A DNA stretch of 64,000 nt, taken from Calothrix sp. FI2-JRJ7. Its GTDB lineage: Bacteria > Cyanobacteriota > Cyanobacteriia > Cyanobacteriales > Nostocaceae. The stretch spans positions 1 through 64,000 of the forward strand of contig JAHHGX010000090.1 of assembly GCA_019359675.1 (NCBI GenBank). Reading direction: 5' to 3'. The position numbers and the translations under genes were made by a program. The notes under the pieces were generated by a model, which made no database searches, was not told the origin of the DNA, and saw only the letters and a list, made by a program, of their open reading frames with translations. Shown one piece after another: positions 1 through 8,562 of the stretch; position 1 is the first letter of the stretch; the number at the start of each line of letters is the position of its first letter.

Positions 1-120
1 TATCAACGTAAATATCGTCGTCTAAGTGCTCGATGGGAACGCCAAAAAGTATATTTTGATTCCTTTCTTGACCTTGCAACTATCCACATGTGGGTTCAAA
101 AGATTTTATTAGTGGGATAG
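1..120 (+). CDS. Transposase C-terminal end (partial, IS5-like)
   Basis: Frame 1 is open from the first base to a TAG at 118-120 and gives 39 residues. They contain RRLSARWERQKVYFDSFLDLA and end in WVQKILLVG. An Arg-rich stretch, an ARWER motif and a short hydrophobic tail are typical of the C-terminal end of IS5-superfamily DDE transposases in cyanobacteria. The rest of the gene lies outside the window, so it cannot be said whether the element is intact. The family call rests on motif memory only. Confidence 0.55.
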   Translation, partial: YQRKYRRLSARWERQKVYFDSFLDLATIHMWVQKILLVG

Positions 121-121
121 A

Positions 122-307
122 TTCATAGAAAGGACAGGCAAGGATACCTGTTCCACAAGACACAGCATTTATGCCCAATCAATCCAAAGCATCTATAGTA
201 CTCTTTTGGATGCTGCTGTTGGTAAACGTCAAGCTGAACTTTATCCTCCCCGTGAAATTAGGAATAATTTCATCATTCTTGACTACGCACCCGAACACCA
301 GCAATAA
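122..307 (+). pseudogene. Possible gene remnant, unknown
   Basis: One frame stays open from before 122 to a TAA at 305-307 and looks protein-like near its end (LLDAAVGKRQAELYPPREI, then NNFIILDYAPEHQQ). There is no convincing start and no ribosome binding site. The 5' part runs through a copy (131-160) of a dispersed repeat, so only about the last 40 codons can be original gene sequence. The family is not recognised. It may be the 3' scrap of a gene broken by the neighbouring transposon. Confidence 0.25.
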
Positions 308-871
308 AAATACCAACGAACTCCCAACGGATACCAACGACATAAAATCGCTGCAAGCAATATAGTACAATAGTTCCATAAATACGTTGTATTTATATGT
401 TTTGGCGTTGGGTACGTTTTAATAATAATAACCATTATCATGTAGAGAAATTTCAGAGATGCGAATCGGGGAATAAATATCATGGATTGATTGCCAACGA
501 TAGTATTTAAAAGTAAAAACCCGTAATAAGATGCCTTGTTTAAAGACTAAAAAATATTGCACCGTAATTGTTCCCTAGTCTCTTTATTCATATTTACGAA
601 ACAGCGAGATAAACGAAGTTTTTATAGTTGTCCAAACCTTGTAAAAAATCGTTTTAATTATTAACTAAAAAAAGCCCCAGTGATTAATTTCACTGGGGTT
701 TAACCGATAAAACATTGATAGAACACCTAGGATTAGGTTTATTGTAACCTTTTCTGTTGGGTTGTTTCCTGCGTATAATTCCTTAAAAATAATAGCTCTG
801 CTTTGTTATGTCGGTCAACGACAAGAATACTTGGAACATCCGCAAAATTATCACCATCGCGCGCGAGGTAA
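308..871. other. Intergenic region with degraded sequence
   Basis: No convincing gene was found. The region is AT-rich and contains one clear hairpin (listed separately as a terminator). Between about 790 and 870 two frames look weakly coding and could be further debris of the hsdR remnant downstream or of another broken gene. Confidence 0.4.
674..703 (+). terminator. Intrinsic terminator-like hairpin
   Basis: GCCCCAGTGA (674-683), a 6-base loop and TCACTGGGG (690-698) form a 9-bp GC-rich stem followed by TTTAA. An A-run precedes the stem, so it could work on either strand. The nearest readable genes are remnants, so it may be left over from a lost gene. Confidence 0.55.
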
Positions 872-1198
872 TTTCGATTTTGCATTCGTGTTGTTAATCT
901 CAAACGCTTTATTCGCGAACTTGTTGGTTTAGACCGCAGTGCAGCTAAAAAAGCATTTAATAAGTATCTACAAACTCAAAATTTTGGCGCCAATCAAATA
1001 CGCTTTGTGGCAATGATAATCGATCAGCTAACTCAAAACGGCATTATGGACCCAGGAATGCTTTATGAGGCGCCTTTCACAGATTTACACTCAGATGGGT
1101 TAGATGGGATGTTTAACAATGATGCGGATATTGAAGGAATTATTACAATTGTAAGTGAATTCAATAAAGGTGCTGATGTTAAATTTGGCGCCGCATAA
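872..1198 (+). pseudogene. hsdR: Type I restriction enzyme R subunit, C-terminal fragment
   Basis: The open frame begins just after a stop at 869-871. It reads RFIRELVGLDRSAAKKAF, then NQIRFVAMIIDQLTQNGIMD, then a YEAPFTDLHSDGLDGMF stretch, and ends with a TAA at 1196-1198. These match the C-terminal helical region of HsdR-type (EcoEI-like) restriction subunits, where a predicted domain follows the helicase lobes. Only about 108 of the usual 800-1,000 residues remain; the endonuclease and DEAD helicase parts are absent. An ATG at 1007 would give a 63-residue product, which is unlikely to be a functional gene. It is read as the 3' remnant of a lost type I restriction gene. Confidence 0.7.
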
Positions 1199-1212
1199 TT
1201 GGAGATAAAGCT

Positions 1213-1725
1213 ATGTCAAGGATAGTAGATTTTTATTTAGGCGCTGCTCCTGATGCAGAGGGACGTAAAATAGAGCAAATCTGGTCTTGGGACTACTCGG
1301 AACTCGAATATGTCCATGATTATATTCAATGGTTATTTCCTTTAACCGATGCTAGTAACTTTAATTCTAAGGCACCAATTTTAACAGAGTCGGATATTGA
1401 GCAGTTTCGAGCAAGTGATAAACTCAAGGGTCAATTACTCACTTCGTTTAAAATCATGCTTGGTTTTTACGGCTTACAATGCCTTGAGGATGATAATAAG
1501 ATAGAAATTAAATTAGCAGATACGTTTGAAGTACGCAAACAAGAGTGGTTACACTGGGGAGACCATAACCATTTGCGAATCACTAGAATTTTAAAAAGTT
1601 TGAAGTTGTTAGGGTTAGAACAATATGCCCAAGCGTTTTTTAAATGTTTGGAGCAAATATATAATGTTGAGAGAGGTAGTATCGACCCGCGCAGCTACCA
1701 ATTTTGGAAACGTGCTGTTATGTAG
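1213..1725 (+). CDS. OGFr-domain protein
   Basis: This 170-residue protein begins MSRIVDFYLGAAPDAEGRKI and carries the signature LEYVHDYIQWLFPL at about residues 33-46. That is the hallmark of the opioid growth factor receptor (OGFr) conserved region, found in scattered bacteria as a short stand-alone protein of unknown function. The domain spans nearly the whole protein. A purine-rich ATTGGAGATAAAGCT precedes the ATG and gives a good ribosome binding site. It starts 14 bp after the hsdR fragment on the same strand, so it may have been the distal gene of a restriction operon. No signal peptide or membrane segment is seen. Confidence 0.85.
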   Translation: MSRIVDFYLGAAPDAEGRKIEQIWSWDYSELEYVHDYIQWLFPLTDASNFNSKAPILTESDIEQFRASDKLKGQLLTSFKIMLGFYGLQCLEDDNKIEIKLADTFEVRKQEWLHWGDHNHLRITRILKSLKLLGLEQYAQAFFKCLEQIYNVERGSIDPRSYQFWKRAVM

Positions 1726-2120
1726 AGGCGCCCTTGCCAAATTACCCCTTGCTGTATTATGATTTGTAGCATATAATGAAGAGAACTGCTCACGCAGAGG
1801 CGATATGATAGCTCTACGAGGAGTCCAAAGTCATGAGTTTAGTACGCGGGCATAAAAATTAAATAGAGAGTACCCCAAGAAAAGGATGATTGTGAGGCAG
1901 AATGCCCGTCCACATGTGAGAATTACATCCCCTCTCTATATAGCTATTACCCCAATTTAATAGCACCCTCTTGTAGGGTGGGCATCCTTGCCCGCCCTGA
2001 AATTATAAGAGACAGGCAGGGGTGCCTGTTCCACAAGATAATGTTAAAGAGACAGGCAGGGGTGCCTGTTCCACAAGATTGTCAACAATTCAGAAAATTT
2101 AAATATAAGGTCAAGTTGTT
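1726..2120. other. Intergenic, repeat-rich
   Basis: No gene was found. The first half has no clear structure. The second half (from about 1975) is a cluster of dispersed repeats directly upstream of the EF-G paralogue, so any promoter for that gene must lie within or just after the repeats. Confidence 0.5.
1975..2079. repeat. GGGTGGGCATCCTTGCCC / ACAGGCA...TGCCTGT repeats
   Basis: A GGGTGGGCATCCTTGCCCGCCC copy is followed by two nearly identical 33-bp units (2007-2039 and 2047-2079, period 40). Each contains the inverted repeat ACAGGCA-GGGG-TGCCTGT and ends in TTCCACAAGAT. Relatives occur at 131-160, 13737-13757, 46625-46652 and 55531-55596. Confidence 0.85.
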
Positions 2121-4127
2121 ATGATTCCCCGAACCCGTGTCCGTAACATCGGTATTTCTGCACATATCGATTCTGGTAAAACAACAATTAGCGAGCGGAT
2201 TCTTTATTACACGGGTAGAATTCACGCGATTGAAGAAGTACGTGGTGGTGGAAAAGGCGCCACTATGGATTACATGCCGGAAGAAAAAGCGCACGGTATC
2301 ACAATTACATCTGCTGCAACTACTTGTATGTGGCACGATACCCAAATTAATCTGATAGACACACCTGGACACGTTGACTTTACTATCGAAGTTGAGCGTG
2401 CGCTACGTGTATTAGATGGTGCGGTGATGGTGTTATGTGCGGTTGCGGGGGTGCAGTCGCAGTCAATAACGGTAGATAGGCAAATGAAGCGCTATCGTGT
2501 ACCGAGAATTGCGTTTATTAACAAGATGGATAGAACGGGCGCCAATCCGTTTACAGTAGTGCAAGCGATACGCGATAAATTACAACTGAATCCGCTACTC
2601 GTTCAATATCCAATTGGTAAAGAAAACGAATTCCAGGGAATTATTGACCTTGTAGAGATGACTGCAAATTTCTACTCCGGTGAAGCTGGTGAAAGCTGGG
2701 TGAAAAAAGAAATTCCTGATTCACTTATGCAGGAAGCGTTAGAAGCGCGTGAGAAAATGCTTGATGCGTTGTCGCTGTTTTCTGAACCAATGACTGAAAA
2801 GTTATTAGCTGGTGAAGATGTTGACAACGAATTGATTTGGGAGACTATTGGCAATGCTACTAAGAATCTTGAATTAGTTCCTGTACTACTTGGTTCTGCG
2901 TTTAAGAATAAAGGTGTGCAAAACTTGCTTGATGCTGTCGCGCACTATCTTCCGTCTCCTGTTGAGCGTGAGGTAGTAAAGACATCTGACAACATTAGTG
3001 TGTATGCTGAAGTTGAGGCACCTTTAGTGGCGTTAGCATTTAAGCTGACACTAGAATCATTTGGGCAATTAACTTACACACGTATTTATTCTGGCGCCTT
3101 AAAGCCTGGTGATATAGTATACAATGCTCGTACACAACAGCGGGTGCAAATTGGTAGATTACTACGAATGCACGCTAACAAACGCGAGGAAGTAAAGATT
3201 GCTGTAGCTGGAGATATTGTTGCACTTTTAGGAGTTGATTGTGCAAGCGGTGATACTTTTTATACCGGAGAGGCGCCTGTTTCTTTAGAAGCAATGTTTG
3301 TTCCAGAACCTGTAATTTCGCTTTCGGTAGTACCCAAGAAACAAGAAGACAGCGATAAATTATCTAAAGCACTCAATCGTTTCCAAAAAGAAGACCCGAC
3401 TTTCCGCGTCAGTGTTGATGCAGAAACAGGTGAAACTTTGATATCGGGAATGGGTGAACTACACTTAGAAATTTATATTGAGCGTATCAAGCGTGAGTAT
3501 AATGCTGAGATGTATGTTGGTAAACCTGCTGTTGCTTATCGCGAAACTATTGGCAAAAAAGTTGCTTTTGACTATCGATTAAAGAAACAATCAGGAGGGC
3601 CAGGTCAATATGCTCACGTTACTGGTTGGATTGAACCGTGCGATGAACCATTCGTATTTAATAATCGTGTAGTTGGAGGCGCCATTCCTAGTACATTTAT
3701 TACAGCTTGTGAAAAAGGTTTTATCGAAGCTATGCAAGCTGGAAAAATAGATGGTTATCCTGTAGTTGGCGCCAAAATTGTAGTTGACGGTGGTTCATAT
3801 CACCAAGTAGACTCAAACGAATTTGCATTCCGAATGGCAGCAAAACAAGCATTTGAAACAGCATTTACCCAAGCAAACCCCCACTTACTCGAACCTATTA
3901 TGCATGTTGAGGTAGAAACACCCAACGAATATGTAGGAAGAGTACAAGGTGACTTATCATCACGAAGAGGTTTGCTATTAGGGTCACAAACAATGCAAGG
4001 GTACTCAGTCATTCAAGCAGAAGTTCCACTAGCACAAATGTTTGGCTACTCAACAGCACTCAGGTCAATCACCTCTGGTATGGCAACCTTCACAATGGAA
4101 TTTGCCAGCTACCAAAGTAAAAATTAA
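2121..4127 (+). CDS. Elongation factor G paralogue (mitochondrial EFG1-like)
   Basis: A 668-residue translational GTPase. The G1 loop is AHIDSGKTT (residues 14-22), with Ser where standard EF-G has Ala. The switch I region is HGITI (58-62), G3 is DTPGH (80-84) and G4 is NKMD (about 134-137). Domains II-V follow, including the conserved MGELHLEI and the GGPGQYAHV loop of domain IV. The AHIDSGKTT loop, the GGGKGATMDYM segment before switch I and SAATTCMW resemble mitochondrial EFG1 more than canonical bacterial FusA. A cyanobacterium needs a standard fusA elsewhere, so this is probably a second EF-G with a translocation-specific or condition-specific role; that is inference. It stands alone behind a repeat cluster. 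Confidence 0.9.
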   Translation: MIPRTRVRNIGISAHIDSGKTTISERILYYTGRIHAIEEVRGGGKGATMDYMPEEKAHGITITSAATTCMWHDTQINLIDTPGHVDFTIEVERALRVLDGAVMVLCAVAGVQSQSITVDRQMKRYRVPRIAFINKMDRTGANPFTVVQAIRDKLQLNPLLVQYPIGKENEFQGIIDLVEMTANFYSGEAGESWVKKEIPDSLMQEALEAREKMLDALSLFSEPMTEKLLAGEDVDNELIWETIGNATKNLELVPVLLGSAFKNKGVQNLLDAVAHYLPSPVEREVVKTSDNISVYAEVEAPLVALAFKLTLESFGQLTYTRIYSGALKPGDIVYNARTQQRVQIGRLLRMHANKREEVKIAVAGDIVALLGVDCASGDTFYTGEAPVSLEAMFVPEPVISLSVVPKKQEDSDKLSKALNRFQKEDPTFRVSVDAETGETLISGMGELHLEIYIERIKREYNAEMYVGKPAVAYRETIGKKVAFDYRLKKQSGGPGQYAHVTGWIEPCDEPFVFNNRVVGGAIPSTFITACEKGFIEAMQAGKIDGYPVVGAKIVVDGGSYHQVDSNEFAFRMAAKQAFETAFTQANPHLLEPIMHVEVETPNEYVGRVQGDLSSRRGLLLGSQTMQGYSVIQAEVPLAQMFGYSTALRSITSGMATFTMEFASYQSKN

Positions 4128-4139
4128 CCTCTTGTAGCA

Positions 4140-4160
4140 CAGGCCGGAAAGCCTGTGCAG
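4140..4160. repeat. AGCACAGGC...GCCTGTGC hairpin
   Basis: Just past the EF-G stop, GCACAGGC and GCCTGTGC form a short hairpin inside a TTGTAGCACAGGC repeat. A related copy lies near 30860-30883. It may help end EF-G transcription, although no T-run follows. Confidence 0.5.
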
Positions 4161-4202
4161 CAATAATTTATTTAAATGTCGCACTTCAATGTATACTAAC
4201 GC

Positions 4203-4231
4203 TTGACGATAGTAACGTAAAACGATAGTAT
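4203..4231 (+). promoter_or_regulatory. Promoter with direct-repeat operator for higBA
   Basis: TTGACG (4203-4208) and TAGTAT (4226-4231) are spaced by 17 bp and fit a sigma-70 promoter. Two exact direct repeats ACGATAGTA (4206-4214 and 4222-4230) overlap both boxes with a 16-bp period, about one and a half helix turns. The natural inference is an operator for the HigA antitoxin or toxin-antitoxin complex. The toxin GTG start lies only 2 bp after the -10 box, so either the mRNA starts upstream of this promoter or the true start codon is further down. Confidence 0.5.
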
Positions 4232-4232
4232 T

Positions 4233-4517
4233 GTGATTGTTAGTTTTAAATCTGAAGAGACAGAGCTTATCTTCCAGGGTCTTACATCTTGCCAATATCC
4301 ATCTGATATCCAGAAGACCGCTTTACGAAAACTGCTTATACTTGATGCAGCAACATTAATTAATGACTTGCGTGTTCCCCCTGGTAATCGCCTGGAAAAG
4401 TTGGTAGGTGACAGAGAAGGACAATATAGTATTAGAATTAATGATAAGTGGCGAATCTGTTTTGTTTGGACAGACGAAAACAATCCTTCGGAAGTAGAAA
4501 TAGTCGATTATCATTAA
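4233..4517 (+). CDS. higB: HigB/RelE-type toxin
   Basis: A 94-residue protein of the plasmid-maintenance killer (HigB-1) family, ribosome-dependent mRNA interferases with a RelE fold. The family pattern is clear: MIVSFKSEETELIF at the start, LRKLLILDAAT in the middle, PPGNRLEKL, then YSIRINDKWRICFVW and a C-terminal VDYH. It starts with GTG, matching the usual MI-SFK N-terminus. It precedes the antitoxin gene by 10 bp, the toxin-first order typical of hig loci. Confidence 0.9.
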   Translation: MIVSFKSEETELIFQGLTSCQYPSDIQKTALRKLLILDAATLINDLRVPPGNRLEKLVGDREGQYSIRINDKWRICFVWTDENNPSEVEIVDYH

Positions 4518-4527
4518 GTAAAAAAAT

Positions 4528-4836
4528 ATGAACAACAACCGTCTATCAAACATCCATCCTGGTGAAATACTGCAACTTGAATTTTTGGAACCGATGAATA
4601 TCACACCTTATAGATTGAGTAAAGATATAGGTGTAGCTCAGACTAGGATTAGCGAAATTTTAGCTGGAAAGCGCAGTATTACAGCAGATACAGCTTTACG
4701 TCTATCTTCCTACTTTGGTAACAGCGCTCAGTTTTGGTTGAATTTACAAACACAGTATGATTTACGTCAAGCTCTTGCAAAAAGTCCAGAAGTTTACAAT
4801 CAAATACCTAAACTCCCGCTCCATGACGTAGCCTAA
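4528..4836 (+). CDS. higA: HigA-type antitoxin (XRE helix-turn-helix)
   Basis: A 102-residue antitoxin opening with the family phrase IHPGEILQLEFLEPM. A Cro/C1-type helix-turn-helix follows (YRLSKDIGVAQTRISEILAG, residues about 27-46) and then RLSSYFGNSAQFWLNLQTQY. It neutralises HigB and represses its own operon by DNA binding. The direct repeats at 4206-4230 are the probable operator. Both proteins are full length, so the module looks functional. Confidence 0.9.
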   Translation: MNNNRLSNIHPGEILQLEFLEPMNITPYRLSKDIGVAQTRISEILAGKRSITADTALRLSSYFGNSAQFWLNLQTQYDLRQALAKSPEVYNQIPKLPLHDVA

Positions 4837-4880
4837 GAGAAGAAAATGACCCCGATTTAATTATACAGAAAAGGATTTAA

Positions 4881-5438
4881 GGCGTTATCTTTTTATATGT
4901 AATTCCATTGACTTTGGCAAGGATGACTTGCTTAGTATATTACAATTCTATCTACTATTTTCTGTTTTTCATACTCGGCTATTTATTTATATTTAATCAG
5001 CAGATTGAAATTATAATTGATAAAAATAATATAATTGCATTAATTTTGGCTTTAACAGGAACGCTAATTTTATCATTTTTAGATATTAGCGAGTTTCACT
5101 TGGTTTATAAATTTACTTTTCTAAATTTGTTAATTCAACTCCTTTTGAGCTTAAATAGTTTTTGCTGGTTAATTGTTTTATTAAATTTCGCTAAACAATA
5201 CCTAAATTGGAGTAATCCATTTGTTGTTTATTTCAGTCAAGCGTCTTATCCAGTTTATGTAGTTCATATGAATTTTATTATCCCTATTGGATTTTACGCA
5301 GTTCAATGGGATATAAATATAATATTTAAGTTTATGCTTGTGATTTTTACCTCATTTGTTAGCATTCTGATTTTTGATGAATCAATCAAATGTTTTAATT
5401 TAATGCGTTTCTTGTTTGGTATGAAATTTAAAGTTTAA
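4881..5438 (+). pseudogene. Acyltransferase family 3, C-terminal half only
   Basis: The frame opens after a stop at 4878-4880 and runs about 185 codons, with at least five strongly hydrophobic segments. Phrases such as YYFLFFILGYLFIF, then FSQASYPVYVVHMNFI and MRFLFGMK, are typical of the C-terminal half of acyltransferase-3 (OafA/YrrM-like) membrane enzymes. The N-terminal half with the catalytic His region is missing and the only starts are internal (TTG 4908, ATG 4923). It is read as a truncated gene. Its base composition is very AT-rich compared with neighbours, which hints at foreign origin. Confidence 0.65.
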
Positions 5439-5491
5439 TTATTCAATTCTTAACTCATACTACTTGATTGATTAACCAAACCTTAAACTTT

Positions 5492-5557
5492 AGAAACCTG
5501 GTTTCTTCGTTGATATCATGTAATAAAAACAACGATTTTGCATAGAAACCAGGTTCT
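5492..5557. repeat. GAAACC(T/C)GGTTTC repeat pair
   Basis: TAGAAACCTGGTTTCTT and TAGAAACCAGGTTCTT flank about 35 bp. This is a copy of a dispersed repeat also found at 30774-30840, 33990-34054, 42077-42113 and 48709-48777. Confidence 0.8.
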
Positions 5558-5648
5558 TGCTAATTGCAACTAGACATACCAGTTGTATTTTAAATATACT
5601 GCTACTATTTAGATATACTGACCGGAACGCTCATTCTCAATAAGGGTA

Positions 5649-5669
5649 AGGTGGGCAGTGCCCACCCGG
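5649..5669. repeat. GGTGGGCAGTGCCCACC palindrome
   Basis: A 17-bp palindrome just upstream of the TAXI-family gene. A near-identical copy (GGTGGGCACTGCCCACC) lies at 59302-59319 between cruF and cruG. A GTG inside it could be mistaken for a start codon. Confidence 0.7.
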
Positions 5670-5717
5670 AGTAAAAATAAGCATTACAAACTCTTTGATT
5701 CTCAAACAGGAGAACTA

Positions 5718-7538
5718 ATGAAACTTCCTGTACAGCGTGTTGTTTGGCTCGGTATTGGGCTGATTATTATTTTAGGTGTAGGTTGGTATTGGAATCAACC
5801 TAAGTGTTTGAGAATTGCAGCTGGACGCTCAGGAGGAGATGCTCATAACTTTGCTCTGTTGATGAGAAAGTTTTTACCTTTATACTCTAATAATAAGATT
5901 TGTATAACTTTGGTTGAGACTGATGGGACGCAAGAAAACTTAGAAAAGTTGGAGAATAAGCAAGCTGACTTGGCGACAGCACAAGCTGATATTCTAATTA
6001 TGAAGAATTTACCTAGCTTGGCGCCACTTAATGCCCTGGTTTGGAATCCATCTCCTCAAAAGCAGCTAAATGATGCTCAAATTGTGTCTTTGTTATTCCC
6101 AGATATGTACCAACTAGTTGTTAGAAATGATTCTGATATTAAAAGTGTCTCAGATTTAGCTAAAGATAAAAAGGTTGCAATGCCACCACGAGAAGGTGGT
6201 CAAATCGAGTCGTTTGCATTTTTGATGCAATATTATGCTTTAGTAACAGGAAAGCAACAACTAGTAAAATTAGTGGAAGTTGGGAATAAAATCGAAGACG
6301 TAAAAAATGCCCTTTGTAATCAGAAACAAATTGATGCAATATTTTATGTCCGTGCGATTGATAATGATAATATACGAGAGATACTTACACAATGCGGGCG
6401 TTTAATATCAATTGACCAAGCTGCCGCAATGACAATTAAAAACCCTTATTTGCAACAAGCCGAAATTCCCGAAGGCGCCTATCGGGGTGGTGGCAATCCA
6501 ATTCCAAGTAGTGGAGTTGATAATAAGCAAAAATTAACAACAGTTAGCACTCCAAGGTTGTTATTAGCACACAAGGATGCTGATAAAGAAAAAATTCGTG
6601 CAATTACTCAGATTCTTTATGACTATCGGCAAGAATTTATCAAACAAATGCCGTTGTTAGCTAATATGAGTCCTCCAGATAGTATGAAATCTAGAATTGG
6701 TCTACCTATTCATGCAGGCGCCCAAGCATATTATGACCGAGAAAAACCTTCTTGGCTAGAAAGATATTCAGAAAGCTTAGGTTTTATAATTACTTTAGCA
6801 TCAATTGGACTGTCTGGATTTTTATGGCTAACACAACGATTTGAGCAAATACGTAAAAATAAAGCAGACGATTATATTCGAGAAGTTAACTCGTTAATGG
6901 ATGCAGAAGACTGTATTCAAGCAGTGATAGCATATTTAAATGCAGAACAATTAAATAACACTCAGCAGTTAAAAATTTTTAAAGACACCATAACAGAGAA
7001 AAGCGCTAAAATTCTAGTTGAAAAAAGAATTGCTGAACTAGCTTGCCAGAAAAATTTGATATCAAACGAGTCTTTGATATCTTTCGGTAAAACCTTGCGG
7101 AAAGTTATCAACGCAATTGAAAAGCTTTCTGTAAATGTATCTGAGGAAATTTTGAATGATGTTCTTCAGAAAGCAACATACATTGTAGCTAATTGGCAGA
7201 ATGAACCGATAAATATTTTGCAGAGACTTTTGAGAGTTTCCTCCGCTGATGAATTACGGAAAACTGAAAAAAATAAGCTTAATCATCAGAATTTAGATGA
7301 CGTTTTACAAAAAGTAAAAATACCCGTTGGTAAACAACAAGCTTTACAGTTATCTGACGCAACCAAGTTCTTAGAATCTGAAATATTAGAAATTCGCCGA
7401 GATTTAAATGCTATCTTTAAGCGCGCGGTTAATGCCTTAGTCGAAGAAAGAATATCACAAGAATCATTCCAGTCATTTCGCGTGATTTGGCAAGTTGCAG
7501 CAGATGGTATTAAACAGGAAAACCATCGACTACCGTAG
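5718..7538 (+). CDS. TAXI-family solute-binding protein with membrane anchor and C-terminal helical domain
   Basis: About 606 residues. An N-terminal membrane segment (VVWLGIGLIIILGVGWYW) is followed by a TRAP-TAXI/NMT1-like periplasmic binding domain (about residues 35-310) with the family pattern RIAAGRSGGDAHNFALLM, LVETDGTQENLEKL and QADLATAQADI. A second membrane segment (LGFIITLASIGLSGFLWL) comes before a cytoplasmic, probably coiled-coil tail of about 250 residues. ATG 5718 is preferred over the GTG at 5658 because AGGAGA sits 5 bp upstream and the GTG lies in a repeat palindrome. No TRAP permease gene is adjacent, so the two-membrane-span layout suggests a sensor or scaffold role rather than simple uptake. 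Confidence 0.75.
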   Translation: MKLPVQRVVWLGIGLIIILGVGWYWNQPKCLRIAAGRSGGDAHNFALLMRKFLPLYSNNKICITLVETDGTQENLEKLENKQADLATAQADILIMKNLPSLAPLNALVWNPSPQKQLNDAQIVSLLFPDMYQLVVRNDSDIKSVSDLAKDKKVAMPPREGGQIESFAFLMQYYALVTGKQQLVKLVEVGNKIEDVKNALCNQKQIDAIFYVRAIDNDNIREILTQCGRLISIDQAAAMTIKNPYLQQAEIPEGAYRGGGNPIPSSGVDNKQKLTTVSTPRLLLAHKDADKEKIRAITQILYDYRQEFIKQMPLLANMSPPDSMKSRIGLPIHAGAQAYYDREKPSWLERYSESLGFIITLASIGLSGFLWLTQRFEQIRKNKADDYIREVNSLMDAEDCIQAVIAYLNAEQLNNTQQLKIFKDTITEKSAKILVEKRIAELACQKNLISNESLISFGKTLRKVINAIEKLSVNVSEEILNDVLQKATYIVANWQNEPINILQRLLRVSSADELRKTEKNKLNHQNLDDVLQKVKIPVGKQQALQLSDATKFLESEILEIRRDLNAIFKRAVNALVEERISQESFQSFRVIWQVAADGIKQENHRLP

Positions 7539-8562
7539 GTAGGCATAGCCGACCTTACTGACAGTACAATACTACAATTTCATAAAAACCTTATAAATCT
7601 TTTACGTAATTTACACTTACTTTAAAAAGTATGTGTTACTGTTAATCACAGGAATAAATGTAAACTCTTCAGATTAAGGGCAAAAAGGTAGCTCAAAGGT
7701 CTGACCCACCGTGATTGCTATGATTATATTAACAGCCTCTGAAAACTACACGCAGCAAAGGCGCCACCGAAATCGGGGGAGTGCTTACATATTCGCGCCG
7801 ATGGTAAACTTCAACGAACTGGCTGAAGTAGGCGAGACTCCACCTTAGTAATTTCAACATACGTAAAATCAAATCATCATTCAAATGTACCTTTTTTGAC
7901 TAGTAGTGCTACTTTGAATATTTGACTTAATAATTAAGAAAGTTAGCACTTGGAAGTGAGTTGTAACTAAAGAATGTGTGTCTAATGGGTCTAATTGACA
8001 TACTTCTATTCAAATCTACAGCTTTTACTGTTACTGAGAACACTTTTGTGTAAGTTTGTTTTTCGCTAAAACCACACGAGTAACTGGTATTTACATTAGT
8101 ACTATTAAGTATTAATGGATGGTTGTTTCGTTATCAAGTTGTAAAAATAAAATCAGTATTTTTCTGTGTGTAACTAGCTTAATAACTAAGTTCAGTAAGC
8201 TTATGAGTGATTTTGTAACTACTATACTTCAAAACATACACGTATAGATACTAATTTTTTTATACAAGTATCCAAGACTGGTGTGGTAATTTTGAACTTT
8301 ATTCAGATTTGGCAAAAGTAGTAAAAATAAATCAAATCATAAGAAGAATCATAGTTATATATTTGCAAATAAGCTTTGAAGTTTAGCATGTCTAAGCTTA
8401 TATCTTGAGAAATTATTCTTGTAGTTTTTCAATGATATATAAGCTTTTGAATAATAGAACTTGTCTATGTCATGCTTTTTAATTAAAGCTTGTTTAATAA
8501 TGAAATCACTGCCGTTCATTGATTCAAGCGAAAAACAGATAATTTATTTATAGGAAAAAGAC
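7539..8562. other. 1-kb AT-rich intergenic region
   Basis: One short possible ORF (7720-7848) is listed separately. The remainder (7849-8562) is strongly AT-rich with no recognisable gene, terminator or repeat family. It probably holds the promoter region for the acylation cluster that begins at 8563. Confidence 0.4.
7720..7848 (+). CDS. Candidate 42-residue peptide
   Basis: ATG 7720 (or GTG 7711 in frame) opens a 42-codon frame ending in TAG. It includes QRRHRNRGSAYIFAPMVNF and ends NELAEVGETPP. It is richer in GC than the surrounding DNA and carries a GGCGCC site, as coding DNA here tends to. AAAGGT lies upstream. The family is not recognised. It could be a small protein, a peptide precursor or a gene scrap. 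Confidence 0.3.
   Translation: MIILTASENYTQQRRHRNRGSAYIFAPMVNFNELAEVGETPP

Noticed and set aside
171-379. Overlapping plus and minus ORFs near the left end
   Set aside because: Neither has coding character except the short frame ending at 307, which is listed as a possible remnant.
5658-5717. GTG 5658 as the start of the TAXI-family gene
   Set aside because: It lies in a dispersed palindrome and has no ribosome binding site; ATG 5718 has AGGAGA upstream.
7681-7848. Riboswitch-like structured RNA
   Set aside because: No recognised riboswitch consensus (cobalamin, TPP, glutamine or others); a short ORF explains the composition at least as well.
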